This document shows positions 6,662-14,005 of a stretch of DNA of 27,690 nucleotides, in pieces. The position numbers and the translations under genes are program-made. Source of the DNA: UBA9865 sp035647835 (GTDB taxonomy: Bacteria; Bacillota; Dethiobacteria; Dethiobacterales; Dethiobacteraceae). The notes below the pieces were generated by a model. That model worked only from the letters and a program-made list of their open reading frames with translations. It had not been told where the DNA came from and did not search any database. Each line of letters begins with the position of its first letter. The first letter of the stretch is position 1. Location: the NCBI GenBank assembly GCA_035647835.1, contig DASRMS010000061.1:1-27690 (forward strand), written 5' to 3'.

Positions 6662-6690
6662 TAATTCGGGAGTGACATTTAAAATCCTTT
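6662..6690 (-). promoter_or_regulatory. SigH-like promoter candidate for spo0B-obg-nadD-RRM
   Basis: On the minus strand AAAGGATTT (6690-6682) matches the B. subtilis SigH -35 consensus RnAGGAwWW at every position. After 11 nt comes CCCGAATTA (6670-6662), matching RnnGAATww except for the first R. An overlapping TTATACT could serve as a SigA -10, but it has no good -35. The start would be near 6655, giving a short leader before the ribosome binding site. Confidence 0.5.
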
Positions 6691-6724
6691 ATTTTCCTTA
6701 AAACCTTACAGCTTACTAATAACA

Positions 6725-6754
6725 AATAAACCGGAGTGATCACTCCGGTTTATT
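6725..6754 (-). terminator. Terminator of the rplU-prp-rpmA operon
   Basis: A perfect 30-bp palindrome (13-bp stem around GATC, with core CCGGAGT/ACTCCGG) begins 12 nt after the rpmA stop. It is flanked by A-rich and T-rich sequence on both sides. It separates the ribosomal protein operon from spo0B. Confidence 0.85.
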
Positions 6755-6766
6755 GTAATTTGCTTT

Positions 6767-7054
6767 TTAAACAGCTTCACCATTAGCGTAAACGCTGACC
6801 TGTTTTTTATCACGGCCTTTACGTTCAAAGGCAACTACACCATCTACGAGGGCGAACAGGGTGTCATCTTTACCCCTACCTACATTGGAGCCGGGATGAA
6901 TTTTGGTGCCACGTTGACGCACTAAAATGCTGCCAGCTAAAACAGCCTGCCCTGAGGCACGTTTAACACCTAAATATTGGGGGTTACTGTCACGACCGTT
7001 ACGGGAACTCCCCACACCCTTTTTATGTGCAAATAATTGCAGATTCATTAACAT
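6767..7054 (-). CDS. rpmA: Ribosomal protein L27 with Prp-cleaved N terminus
   Basis: This is a 95-residue L27. It carries the Firmicutes-type N-terminal extension MLMNLQLFA ahead of HKKGVGSSRNGRDSNPQYLG. The extension is removed by the Prp protease after FA so that the new N terminus can reach the peptidyl-transferase centre. The processed sequence would begin His-Lys-Lys, where Ser or Ala at the first position is more usual. The ATG at 7054 is preferred, with AGGAGGTGA about 9 nt upstream. The second Met (7048) is too far from it. It is the last gene of rplU-prp-rpmA, 16 bp after prp. Confidence 0.97.
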   Translation of the reverse strand: MLMNLQLFAHKKGVGSSRNGRDSNPQYLGVKRASGQAVLAGSILVRQRGTKIHPGSNVGRGKDDTLFALVDGVVAFERKGRDKKQVSVYANGEAV

Positions 7055-7070
7055 TATCAGAGTTCACCTC

Positions 7071-7394
7071 CTATTCTTCGCTCACTTGTAAAAAGCCCGG
7101 ATAACTTTTATCAATTTCTGCTAAACCTACCAGCGTACTCTCCGTTAAGAGTGATACTTTCTCCTGAACTGCGGGAGCTAAACCAGTAGGCAGAATAAGG
7201 CTAAAGTAGCCATCTAGGATCTCTGCTGCCACGTCTAACTGCAGCAAACGCTGCAAGCTAAAAAGATATGTCTGCACCAGCACTGAAACAGCCGCACAGA
7301 TGATATCCTCACCGTGGGGTGCGCTGCCGGCATGACCGCTAACTACTAGTTTTGTTACTTGACCAGCCACCCGTTTAACGCACACACGGATCAT
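7071..7394 (-). CDS. prp: Ribosomal-processing cysteine protease Prp
   Basis: This is a 107-residue YsxB/Prp-family protease. The catalytic dyad is visible as His21 in SGHAG and Cys33 in DIICAAVS. Prp trims the N terminus of L27, an essential step in Firmicutes, and its place between rplU and rpmA is conserved. The ATG at 7394 follows the rplU stop by only 3 nt. Its ribosome binding site (GAGG) is inside the end of rplU, implying translational coupling. Confidence 0.95.
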   Translation of the reverse strand: MIRVCVKRVAGQVTKLVVSGHAGSAPHGEDIICAAVSVLVQTYLFSLQRLLQLDVAAEILDGYFSLILPTGLAPAVQEKVSLLTESTLVGLAEIDKSYPGFLQVSEE

Positions 7395-7397
7395 TCT

Positions 7398-7709
7398 TTA
7401 CGCCTCGATCTGCTCAATGAGTACCCGAGTATAGGGCTGGCGGTGACCCTGTTTACGCCGATAATTCTTTTTCGCTTTATACTTGAAGACAACAATTTTT
7501 TTGCCTTTGCCATGCTCTAGCACTTTCCCCCGGACTTTAACATCAGTTAAATACGGTTGCCCAACTTGGAGTTTATCATCTTTTTTGAGTGCTAAAACAT
7601 GTTCAAAGCCTAATTCTGTACCGATTTCTCCGTCGAGAAGCTCTACATCTAAAATGGAGCCTTCCTCGACACGGTATTGTTTACCGCCTGTTTCAATAAT
7701 TGCATACAT
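7398..7709 (-). CDS. rplU: Ribosomal protein L21
   Basis: This is a 103-residue L21 of normal length, beginning MYAIIETGGKQYRVEEG and ending with the family's basic KYKAKKNYRRKQGHRQPYT motif, which contacts 23S rRNA. The ATG at 7709 has GGAAGGTGA upstream. It is the first gene of rplU-prp-rpmA, transcribed from a SigA promoter at 7800-7829. A structured leader (7715-7793) fits the known L21 autoregulatory element. Confidence 0.98.
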   Translation of the reverse strand: MYAIIETGGKQYRVEEGSILDVELLDGEIGTELGFEHVLALKKDDKLQVGQPYLTDVKVRGKVLEHGKGKKIVVFKYKAKKNYRRKQGHRQPYTRVLIEQIEA

Positions 7710-7714
7710 GAAAA

Positions 7715-7793
7715 TAAATCACCTTCCTATCTAGACTCGCCGGTAAAGGTACCCTACGGTTTACAACCCCACCCGAGCGGTTACGATGGTCAC
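7715..7793 (-). promoter_or_regulatory. Probable L21 leader (autoregulatory RNA)
   Basis: The roughly 80-nt leader between the promoter and rplU contains CCGCTCGGGTGGGG, GTAAACCGTAGGGTACC and CCGGCGAGTC in this order. The CTCG and CGAG segments can pair to close the structure around the conserved GTAAACC and GGGTACC. As I remember it, this matches the Firmicutes L21 leader family. L21 is thought to bind it and repress its own operon. A covariance-model search would decide. Confidence 0.6.
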
Positions 7794-7799
7794 TTAGTT

Positions 7800-7829
7800 A
7801 TTCTAGCATAGCAGCATATTGTTTGTCAA
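7800..7829 (-). promoter_or_regulatory. SigA promoter of rplU-prp-rpmA
   Basis: On the minus strand the -35 is TTGACA (7829-7824), perfect, with an 18-nt spacer and -10 TAGAAT (7805-7800). The -35 overlaps the TGA stop codon of rng (7826-7828), so the rng transcript must read into the rplU promoter region. Confidence 0.85.
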
Positions 7830-9508
7830 TTCGTAACAACTTTAGCACGGGCAAAAGTTTTCGAGACTTCTAAAATCTCTACGCTTACTTCTTCCCCGAC
7901 ATAGGCACCTCCGGCCTGGATATCAATGACAAAACCACTGATACGTGCTATGCCATCATATGGGTTATTGGTATGCGGCTCCTCTACCTTGACCTGGTGC
8001 ATTTCTCCCACAGCAACGGGGAAGGCCTGTGCTCGCACTTCTGACTGACTTCCCACCGCCAGAATTTTATATTTCTCTACATGAATTGTCTCACTGCCGC
8101 GAATATAGATAATCTTACCAGTCTCTTCTTCTAACTTACGCAGGGAGGAGCCACTGGAGCCAATGAGCAGTCCCGCTACACTTTGGTGCAGCTCCACCAA
8201 AATAGCTTCGGCATCAAGCCCCTCTAGAAAGCTGCGCAGCTGACGTTCTGTACGCGCACTGATGAGATCAGCAGCTAACACTTTACCGCGGCCACCGCAA
8301 TATGGACAGCTCTGCTGGAGCACAGCATCTAAACCCTGCCGCGCCTTTTTACGGGTCATTTGCACCAAACCCAAACCGGTCATGCCTAAAACATGGGATT
8401 TGGTTCTGTCTTGTTTAATTTTTTCCGCCAACACGGCCAAAACCTGCTGCCCATGCTCTTCAGTTTCCATATCAATGAAATCAATAATAATGATGCCGCC
8501 AATATCCCGCAGGCGAATTTGCCGGATAATTTCTTCCGCCGCCTGTAAATTTGTTTTCAGTACTGTATCCGCCAGGTTTGTCTTGCCGATATATTTACCA
8601 GTATTAACGTCGATGACAGTTAAAGCTTCCGTATGGTCAAAAACTAAATACCCACCACAACTTAACCAGACCGTCCGGGAAAGCGCCTTTTCTATTTCCG
8701 TCTCTATGCCATAAACATCAAAAATCGGAGTATCCCCGTGATAAAGCTCCACACGTTCCTTTAAATGAGAGTCAATGACATCTAATGTTTCCAGGATTTT
8801 TTCATATTCATAGCGAGTATCTATGAGCAGCTGATCAATTTGATCAGTAAAAAGATCACGTAAAATACGGTAAATCAAATCGAGATCTCGATATATCATG
8901 TAGGGCGCTGACTTTTGTTGGTAACGTCTTTCTGTGCGTTCCCAGAGGGATAACAGAAAGGTCAAATCCTGCTGGAAAGCGTTAACATCTTCTCCTTCGG
9001 CCACTGTCCGCACAATTAAGCCCATATCTTCCGGGCGTAATTGAGAAGCTAGCTGGCGCAATCTTTCTCGCTCAGCAGTATCATCAATGCGCCGTGAGAC
9101 ACCAGTATTCTTTGACCAAGGCATGAGCACCAAATGACGGCCAGGAATGGTAATCTGCCTCGTCAGACGCGCACCCTTGCTGCCAAAGGGTTCTTTAATT
9201 ACCTGCACCATGATTTCTTCACCAGGGCGCAATAGTTGTTCAATAGTTTTATTTTTATTACCTTTCTCTGTTTCCTCATTGCTAACAATAGCATCGTCGA
9301 CATAAAGAAAGGCGTTACGTTCTAAACCGATATCTACAAATGCGGCTTGCATGCCCGGCAAGACGTTGGCCACAACACCCTTATAGATGTTGCCAACCAC
9401 GCGCTGGTAGACAGGACGCTCCAAATAGATTTCCACCAGTTTATTATCTTCGAGCATCGCCACACGAGTTTGCTTATTGTCACAATTGATAATAATCTTC
9501 TTTTGCAT
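7826..9508 (-). CDS. rng: Ribonuclease E/G family endoribonuclease (RNase G)
   Basis: This is a 560-residue protein of RNase G size, lacking the long scaffold tail of RNase E. In order it has an N-terminal S1-like RNA-binding region (VVGNIYKGVVANVLPGMQAA), the DNase I-like catalytic region with Asp in TVIDVNTGKYIG and IIIIDFIDME, and the zinc-link CPYCGGRGK. It cuts single-stranded RNA and helps mature rRNA and decay mRNA. The start is ATG at 9508 with GAGGTG about 7 nt upstream. The open frame continues to 9601, but only inside the upstream gene. It overlaps the stop of the DUF2344 gene by 29 bp, which implies co-translation with the radical SAM pair. No terminator follows before the rplU promoter. 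Confidence 0.95.
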   Translation of the reverse strand: MQKKIIINCDNKQTRVAMLEDNKLVEIYLERPVYQRVVGNIYKGVVANVLPGMQAAFVDIGLERNAFLYVDDAIVSNEETEKGNKNKTIEQLLRPGEEIMVQVIKEPFGSKGARLTRQITIPGRHLVLMPWSKNTGVSRRIDDTAERERLRQLASQLRPEDMGLIVRTVAEGEDVNAFQQDLTFLLSLWERTERRYQQKSAPYMIYRDLDLIYRILRDLFTDQIDQLLIDTRYEYEKILETLDVIDSHLKERVELYHGDTPIFDVYGIETEIEKALSRTVWLSCGGYLVFDHTEALTVIDVNTGKYIGKTNLADTVLKTNLQAAEEIIRQIRLRDIGGIIIIDFIDMETEEHGQQVLAVLAEKIKQDRTKSHVLGMTGLGLVQMTRKKARQGLDAVLQQSCPYCGGRGKVLAADLISARTERQLRSFLEGLDAEAILVELHQSVAGLLIGSSGSSLRKLEEETGKIIYIRGSETIHVEKYKILAVGSQSEVRAQAFPVAVGEMHQVKVEEPHTNNPYDGIARISGFVIDIQAGGAYVGEEVSVEILEVSKTFARAKVVTN

Positions 9509-10181
9509 TAACAGACACCTCTTTTTCTTCCAAAAACACAGCCAGCGGTGACTGTAAAAAATCATTAACCTTAAGGAATGTTTCTGTACACCGCACATCA
9601 CTATGTGATTGTAGCTCTAATAACGCTAAGACCTCCCGCGGTTTCGCCCCGCCAGCACTCCCTGAGGCTAAAAACATTTCAAGGCTATTTGTGGCTGCCG
9701 CCGCTTTTAGCTGATAAATATAAGGTCTCAGGTTAACCACTTTTACACCTTTTTTACTTTGCCGCTCTACCCATAACTCTGTGTCTTGCAGCAACTGTTC
9801 TATGCGCCCTTGTACGGCAGAGACAGACTCTAAAGACGTTTGCCACTTATGTGCTCCTACTAACGCCATCAATGCTGCTGTGCCCGTAGGCACAGGGCGC
9901 CAGCCATAAATAGTCAGACCGTTAGGCAGCACACTCTGTAAGCTATTGATATCCACGTCTGTAATCTCTTTGTCAAAATGAACATCCAAATATTCAGCCT
10001 CACTAGTCACACCTACGGGCAGCGCTGCCGCAAACGACATTTTGGGATGAGGGTTAAAGCCCTGACTATACACCACCGGCAGACGAGCTCGACGAATGGC
10101 CCGCTGCCACAACCGCATTAAATCTAAATGTGATAAAAACCGCAAGGGTTGTTCTTTAGTAAACTTAATCCAGATCCGCAC
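9480..10181 (-). CDS. TIGR03936/DUF2344 radical SAM-linked protein
   Basis: This is a 233-residue protein of the family always found with, or fused to, the radical SAM enzyme encoded upstream. The signature is visible in IKFTKEQPLRFLSHLDLMRL, SQGFNPHPKMSFAAALPVG and EAEYLDVHF. It has no Cys cluster of its own. Its start (10181) overlaps the end of the radical SAM gene by 17 bp, and its end overlaps rng by 29 bp. The three therefore form one translational unit. The function is not established. The constant partnership, plus RNase G, suggests RNA or ribosome modification, but that is inference. Confidence 0.88.
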   Translation of the reverse strand: MRIWIKFTKEQPLRFLSHLDLMRLWQRAIRRARLPVVYSQGFNPHPKMSFAAALPVGVTSEAEYLDVHFDKEITDVDINSLQSVLPNGLTIYGWRPVPTGTAALMALVGAHKWQTSLESVSAVQGRIEQLLQDTELWVERQSKKGVKVVNLRPYIYQLKAAAATNSLEMFLASGSAGGAKPREVLALLELQSHSDVRCTETFLKVNDFLQSPLAVFLEEKEVSVNAKEDYYQL

Positions 10182-12027
10182 GTGTACATACTCCTTTTTC
10201 TTCCTCTGGCAACAGTAATGTCATGCCGCAGCCCAGGCATCCTTCACGGCAGTCCCCCGTAACCTCGCCGGCTAAAGCGTGCTGGTATTCTCGCCGCAAA
10301 TAACGTTTGCTCACGCCGGCCTCGAGATGGTCCCAGGGCAGAGGTTCCTGTTCAGTATAATCTTTTTGCGCACAATTTGCCACTTCCAACCCGTTTTCCC
10401 TAAATGCCTGTTCCCAGTGCTCGTAGGAAAAATGCTCGTCCCAGCCATCAAGTTTACAGCCCAAATCAGCAGCACGGCTGATTACCGGCACTAGTTCACG
10501 TCCACCGCGGGCAATAGCAGCTTCCAGCATACTGGTCTGCGCATCGTGGTACTGAAAGTGCACACCGGGAATCCGTAGTGCTTGTTTTAAGAGTGCTTGG
10601 CGCCGCAGCATTTCTTGTTGTGAAATCTGTCCCACCCATTGAAACGGTGTATGCGCTTTGGGGACAAAAACAGCAGTGGAGACGGTAACACGCAGCCGAC
10701 CACGACCTCCAGAGTTTTTATAAACATTAACTACTTTGCGTGCCAATTCAGCAATACCTAAAAGATCTTCATCCGTTTCAGTTGGTAATCCTAACATGAA
10801 GTAGAGCTTCACTCCCGTCCAGCCGGCAGCAAAAGCCTCTTGTACCGCCTGCAGCAGATCTTCTTCTGTGATATTCTTGTTAATTACATCCCGCAGGCGT
10901 TGTGTCCCTGCTTCCGGAGCAAAGGTCAGACCGCTTTTTCTGACACGCTGCACCTGTTCTGCCAGGTCGCTGGAAAAGGAATCTAAACGTAGAGAAGGCA
11001 AAGAAAGCGAGACGCCTGCTTGTGCTAAATCTATGCCCAGCTCACGAACCAACTGCTCAATAGCACTATAGTCACCGCTGCTTAAAGAACTTAGGGCCAT
11101 TTCTTCATAACCGGTAGCATGTACCATCTGGCGTGCCAGTTCTTTTAATGTTTCTACTTTACGTTCGCGTACTGGTCGATAAATAATCCCAGCCTGGCAA
11201 AAACGGCAGCCGCGTGTACAGCCGCGAAACAGCTCCAAGACTAAACGGTCATGGACAATACCTCCGTAGGGCACGATAAACTCCGTGGGGTAAGGAGCTT
11301 GATCGAGATTAGCCACTACGGCGCGTTGTACTCTAGTGGGGAGATCCTCTGTAATGGGCACAGTGCCCAAATATTCTCCAGAAGTGCTGCGTTTTTCCTG
11401 ATAAAGGGACGGCACATAAACTCCAGTAATCATTGCTAAGAGGCGTAACTTTTCACTGCGGGGTGCTGCTTTATTTTCTGTCAGCAGCGTCAAGATTTGC
11501 GGCAGTGCTTCTTCTGCATCACCGAGGAGAAAAAAATCAAAGAAATCTGCTAAAGGCTCTGGATTAAAGGCCCCTGGGCCACCACCTACCACTAGGGGGG
11601 CCTGCTCTCCTCTGTCTGCAGCAGTGAGCGGAATATTTGCCAGGGTTAACATCTGCAGTATCGTAGCATAGGAAAGCTCATATTGCAGAGTAAAGCCGAC
11701 CAGATCAAAATCCGCAAGCGGCGTAACTGTTTCCAATGAACAAAGGGGAAATGATGCTTCCCGTAAGAGTTCCTCTGCATCAGGAGCCGGCATAAAGACG
11801 CGTTCTGCCAGCCAATGCTCCTCTTGATTAATAATATGATAAAGTATCTTTAGTCCCAGATGCGACATACCTATTTCATAAAGATCTGGGAAAGCCAAGA
11901 CCACACGCATTGCTGCTTGTTGATGATCTTTCACAATAGCATTCACTTCGTTACCGAGATAACGTGTCGGCTTTTCTGTACGTGGCAAAATATGCTGCCA
12001 AAAGTACTGTTGATAGTCTTTTTTCAT
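10165..12027 (-). CDS. TIGR03960-type radical SAM protein with B12-binding-like N terminus
   Basis: This is a 620-residue protein. Its N-terminal cobalamin-binding-like domain spans about 1-200 (ending in VVGGGPGAFNPEPLADFFD). A radical SAM core carries the cluster motif CTRGCRFC (Cys270, Cys274, Cys277, spacing CX3CX2C). A C-terminal GCLGCGM Cys cluster is also present. The family acts with the small partner encoded next (TIGR03936); in some genomes the two are one protein. The substrate is unknown. The start is ATG at 12027, with GGTGGAGGAAAC directly upstream. The frame stays open to 12228, but that part runs through the spoIVFB terminator and coding region, so it is rejected. The upstream gap contains TATACT as a possible -10 without a clear -35. 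Confidence 0.92.
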   Translation of the reverse strand: MKKDYQQYFWQHILPRTEKPTRYLGNEVNAIVKDHQQAAMRVVLAFPDLYEIGMSHLGLKILYHIINQEEHWLAERVFMPAPDAEELLREASFPLCSLETVTPLADFDLVGFTLQYELSYATILQMLTLANIPLTAADRGEQAPLVVGGGPGAFNPEPLADFFDFFLLGDAEEALPQILTLLTENKAAPRSEKLRLLAMITGVYVPSLYQEKRSTSGEYLGTVPITEDLPTRVQRAVVANLDQAPYPTEFIVPYGGIVHDRLVLELFRGCTRGCRFCQAGIIYRPVRERKVETLKELARQMVHATGYEEMALSSLSSGDYSAIEQLVRELGIDLAQAGVSLSLPSLRLDSFSSDLAEQVQRVRKSGLTFAPEAGTQRLRDVINKNITEEDLLQAVQEAFAAGWTGVKLYFMLGLPTETDEDLLGIAELARKVVNVYKNSGGRGRLRVTVSTAVFVPKAHTPFQWVGQISQQEMLRRQALLKQALRIPGVHFQYHDAQTSMLEAAIARGGRELVPVISRAADLGCKLDGWDEHFSYEHWEQAFRENGLEVANCAQKDYTEQEPLPWDHLEAGVSKRYLRREYQHALAGEVTGDCREGCLGCGMTLLLPEEEKGVCTRADLD

Positions 12028-12142
12028 GTTTCCTCCACCAATAGTGAGATAGTCAAACTTTAAAAAGTATACTTTGTAGTATATTTTCCCCCTTTCTATA
12101 ATTTTACATGAATGTAGTATTTCCCTGCTTAGACTTACCAAA

Positions 12143-12177
12143 TAAAAACCGCCCTGCCTATTTATGCCGCAGGGCGG
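12143..12177 (-). terminator. spoIVFB terminator, overlapping its coding end
   Basis: On the minus strand CCGCCCTGC (12177-12169) pairs with GCAGGGCGG (12157-12149) and runs into TTTTTATTT. The stop codon (12158-12160) is in the loop side. The upstream arm encodes the last residues, Ser-Ala-Leu-Arg. Terminator function and coding are therefore combined in the same bases. Confidence 0.9.
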
Positions 12178-13042
12178 ATTCAATGGTGGTATAAAGTCCC
12201 TCTCGTACAATCGTCTCCACAACTTCATCCTCCATCACTTCACCCAAAACTTGGCCCTCCCTCGTAACCACCAGAACACGATGAAATTTTTTCATAGCAA
12301 AACGTCGTAGAATGTCTTTCATTAATGTATCACGCAATGAAAGTAGACTGACTAAGGGCATGACACCCTGTTCGTAGAGAACCCTTTTCTTTCTCCCCAA
12401 ACCGCGAATAAAAGCATACATAGCTGCTGTTTTTTCCTTTTCCGAGGCAAAATACAAAAAAGTGGCTGCGGCTAAGAGTGTAACATGAAAATCACCTAAA
12501 TAAAAGAGATAGAGCGTCAGGGCAAAAAGCAGCAGCGCCAGCAGTTGACTAATCCTAATTGCCAGTTCTGTTGCCTGTTGAAAGCCAAGTATCCCACAGA
12601 GGCGAGCTCGCAAAATCCGGCCACCATCGAGAGGCAAGGCAGGTAAAAGATTAAAAAATCCTAAAGTTAAATTGCTGCGGATAAAGAATAGCAGTAATTC
12701 ATTTTGCTGCCACTCAGGAACATTAGCATAAAGCAGCAGGGCCAGGGCGACAAGTGCAAAATTAAAGAGGGGGCCCGCTAAAGAAACCACACTTTCCACT
12801 TGTGGGTCCAGCTCTAAAACATCCTCTATCTTGGCAACGCCGCCAAAGGGAAACAATTCTACCTCGCTCACCTCTAACCCTTGGGCTCGGGCTGTGAACA
12901 TATGTACCAGCTCATGTGCTAAAACCAGGCCAAATAAAATCAAGGTTTCACCTAAATAGCCAAAAAGGGCCAACAAAAAAAGCAGTAAGATAAACACCCA
13001 ATGGAAGCTAAAAGTAATACCGCCAAGCCGGAAAAGTTTCAA
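12158..13042 (-). CDS. spoIVFB: Intramembrane metalloprotease SpoIVFB-like
   Basis: This is a 294-residue M50 site-2 protease. The zinc motif is His43-Glu44-x-x-His47 (HELVH) in a membrane helix, and the third ligand is Asp139 in LPLDGGR. Several hydrophobic helices surround them, and a CBS-like soluble segment occupies about 235-290 (FHRVLVVTREGQVLGEV). In B. subtilis SpoIVFB cuts pro-sigma-K in the mother cell of sporulating cells, regulated by ATP binding to the CBS domain and by SpoIVFA. The start is TTG at 13042 with GGAGAGG 7 nt upstream. It lies 15 bp after the SpoIVFA-like gene, matching the spoIVF operon. The distances between catalytic residues fit B. subtilis SpoIVFB, where I recall His43, His47 and Asp137. 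Confidence 0.9.
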   Translation of the reverse strand: MKLFRLGGITFSFHWVFILLLFLLALFGYLGETLILFGLVLAHELVHMFTARAQGLEVSEVELFPFGGVAKIEDVLELDPQVESVVSLAGPLFNFALVALALLLYANVPEWQQNELLLFFIRSNLTLGFFNLLPALPLDGGRILRARLCGILGFQQATELAIRISQLLALLLFALTLYLFYLGDFHVTLLAAATFLYFASEKEKTAAMYAFIRGLGRKKRVLYEQGVMPLVSLLSLRDTLMKDILRRFAMKKFHRVLVVTREGQVLGEVMEDEVVETIVREGLYTTIESALRHK

Positions 13043-13057
13043 GAATAGGCCTCTCCT

Positions 13058-13855
13058 TTAGTTGGTTTGCTTAAGATACGGTTCGGGATCTACAGGTTGT
13101 TTTTCTTGCCAGACTTCAAAATGAAGATGGCTTTCTCCTTCAGCAGCAGCGATTTTAGCAATCTCAGCACCTTGGGCGACTTGGTCCCCTGCGATAACTA
13201 AAGAACCTGTGACACGTCCATAAATTGTTACTGTGTCATCGACATGTTGAAGATAAATAGTCTCCCCCAAAACTGGATGAGCAGGATCCACCACCGTTAC
13301 AGTCCCAGCTAAGGCGGCATAAACTGGTGAACCCGGTTCAGCACTGACATCAATACCATAATGCATTTCCATCTCATTACTACCAGTGATGATACGTGCA
13401 CCATAAGGACTGGACAGTTCGCCGTTAACTGGAGCAACCATACCGTCAAGAGTAGTAACCGTTTCATTAGCTAAAGGATCTTCGGTTGTGGACTGCTGGC
13501 GCCAGCTAAAATCACGCAGTGATGCCAACACCGGTTGGGCAGCAGCAATAATGTCTGTCGGGTTAGTTTGCTTGACAGTCAATTGATAGGCCCAGTCCAC
13601 CACGCGATTAGTTAAGGGTGTATTAAATAAACTAACGGCACCTAAACAAATGATCACAATAATAGCTGCTACAGTTTTCTGAAATTGATTTTCTCGCCAG
13701 TGTTTAGTCAGCAGATACGGTAAGTCGAGAGCTTGCGGCTGTTTATAATCCTGTGTGTATTCATTGTAATACGATGTGCTGCTTTTTGCCCGGCGTTGTG
13801 CTAGTCGTTCTCGCAGGCCGAATTGAGGAGCCTGCCATCTACGATTATCTTTCAC
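13058..13855 (-). CDS. spoIVFA: SpoIVFA-like M23/LytM-domain membrane protein
   Basis: This is a 265-residue protein with a charged cytoplasmic N terminus, one membrane helix at about 62-78, a linker, and an M23 peptidase (LytM) domain at about 140-260. Zinc-ligand positions are kept: His165 and Asp169 in HYGID and the HLH at 243-245. The catalytic His expected in the YAH motif is Arg214 (YGR), so peptidase activity is unlikely. In B. subtilis SpoIVFA is an inactive LytM-type anchor that inhibits SpoIVFB, and the gene order here agrees. The start GTG at 13855 is chosen because GGGGTGA lies 5 nt upstream. The GTG at 13864 overlaps this site. It is preceded by an inverted repeat at 13887-13920. 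Confidence 0.83.
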   Translation of the reverse strand: MKDNRRWQAPQFGLRERLAQRRAKSSTSYYNEYTQDYKQPQALDLPYLLTKHWRENQFQKTVAAIIVIICLGAVSLFNTPLTNRVVDWAYQLTVKQTNPTDIIAAAQPVLASLRDFSWRQQSTTEDPLANETVTTLDGMVAPVNGELSSPYGARIITGSNEMEMHYGIDVSAEPGSPVYAALAGTVTVVDPAHPVLGETIYLQHVDDTVTIYGRVTGSLVIAGDQVAQGAEIAKIAAAEGESHLHFEVWQEKQPVDPEPYLKQTN

Positions 13856-13886
13856 TATGTTCACCCCTTAGAGGTTTGTCCTTACC

Positions 13887-13920
13887 CATGTATATTAACT
13901 TGTCCGCAAAGATATACATG
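13887..13920. promoter_or_regulatory. Inverted repeat upstream of spoIVFA
   Basis: CATGTATAT (13887-13895) and ATATACATG (13912-13920) are perfect 9-bp inverted arms separated by 16 bp, within the only possible promoter region of spoIVFA. The spacing is like that between -35 and -10 elements, so the arms may be promoter boxes, an operator, or both. A SigE promoter would be expected for this operon, but the match to SigE boxes is poor. Confidence 0.35.
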
Positions 13921-13941
13921 ATTTTAGGAAAAATCAGCAAC

Positions 13942-13981
13942 AAGAATAATCCACCCGCGTCTTCACGGGTGGATTATTCTT
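13942..13981 (-). terminator. rodA terminator
   Basis: 16-bp perfect arms (AAGAATAATCCACCCG at 13942-13957 and its complement at 13966-13981) flank an 8-nt loop. It begins 25 nt after the rodA stop. The stem is A/T-rich at its base and the T tract is short, so it may work in both directions. Confidence 0.8.
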
Positions 13982-14005
13982 TACAGCTAGGGTTTTGTTA
14001 GTTAT

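Noticed and set aside
6630..6743. A longer Spo0B-like protein starting at 6743
   Set aside because: The extra part includes the rpmA terminator hairpin and has no ribosome binding site. The ATG at 6629 is well placed.
12028..12228. A 67-residue N-terminal extension of the radical SAM protein
   Set aside because: It runs through the spoIVFB terminator and the end of spoIVFB. The ATG at 12027 has an excellent ribosome binding site.
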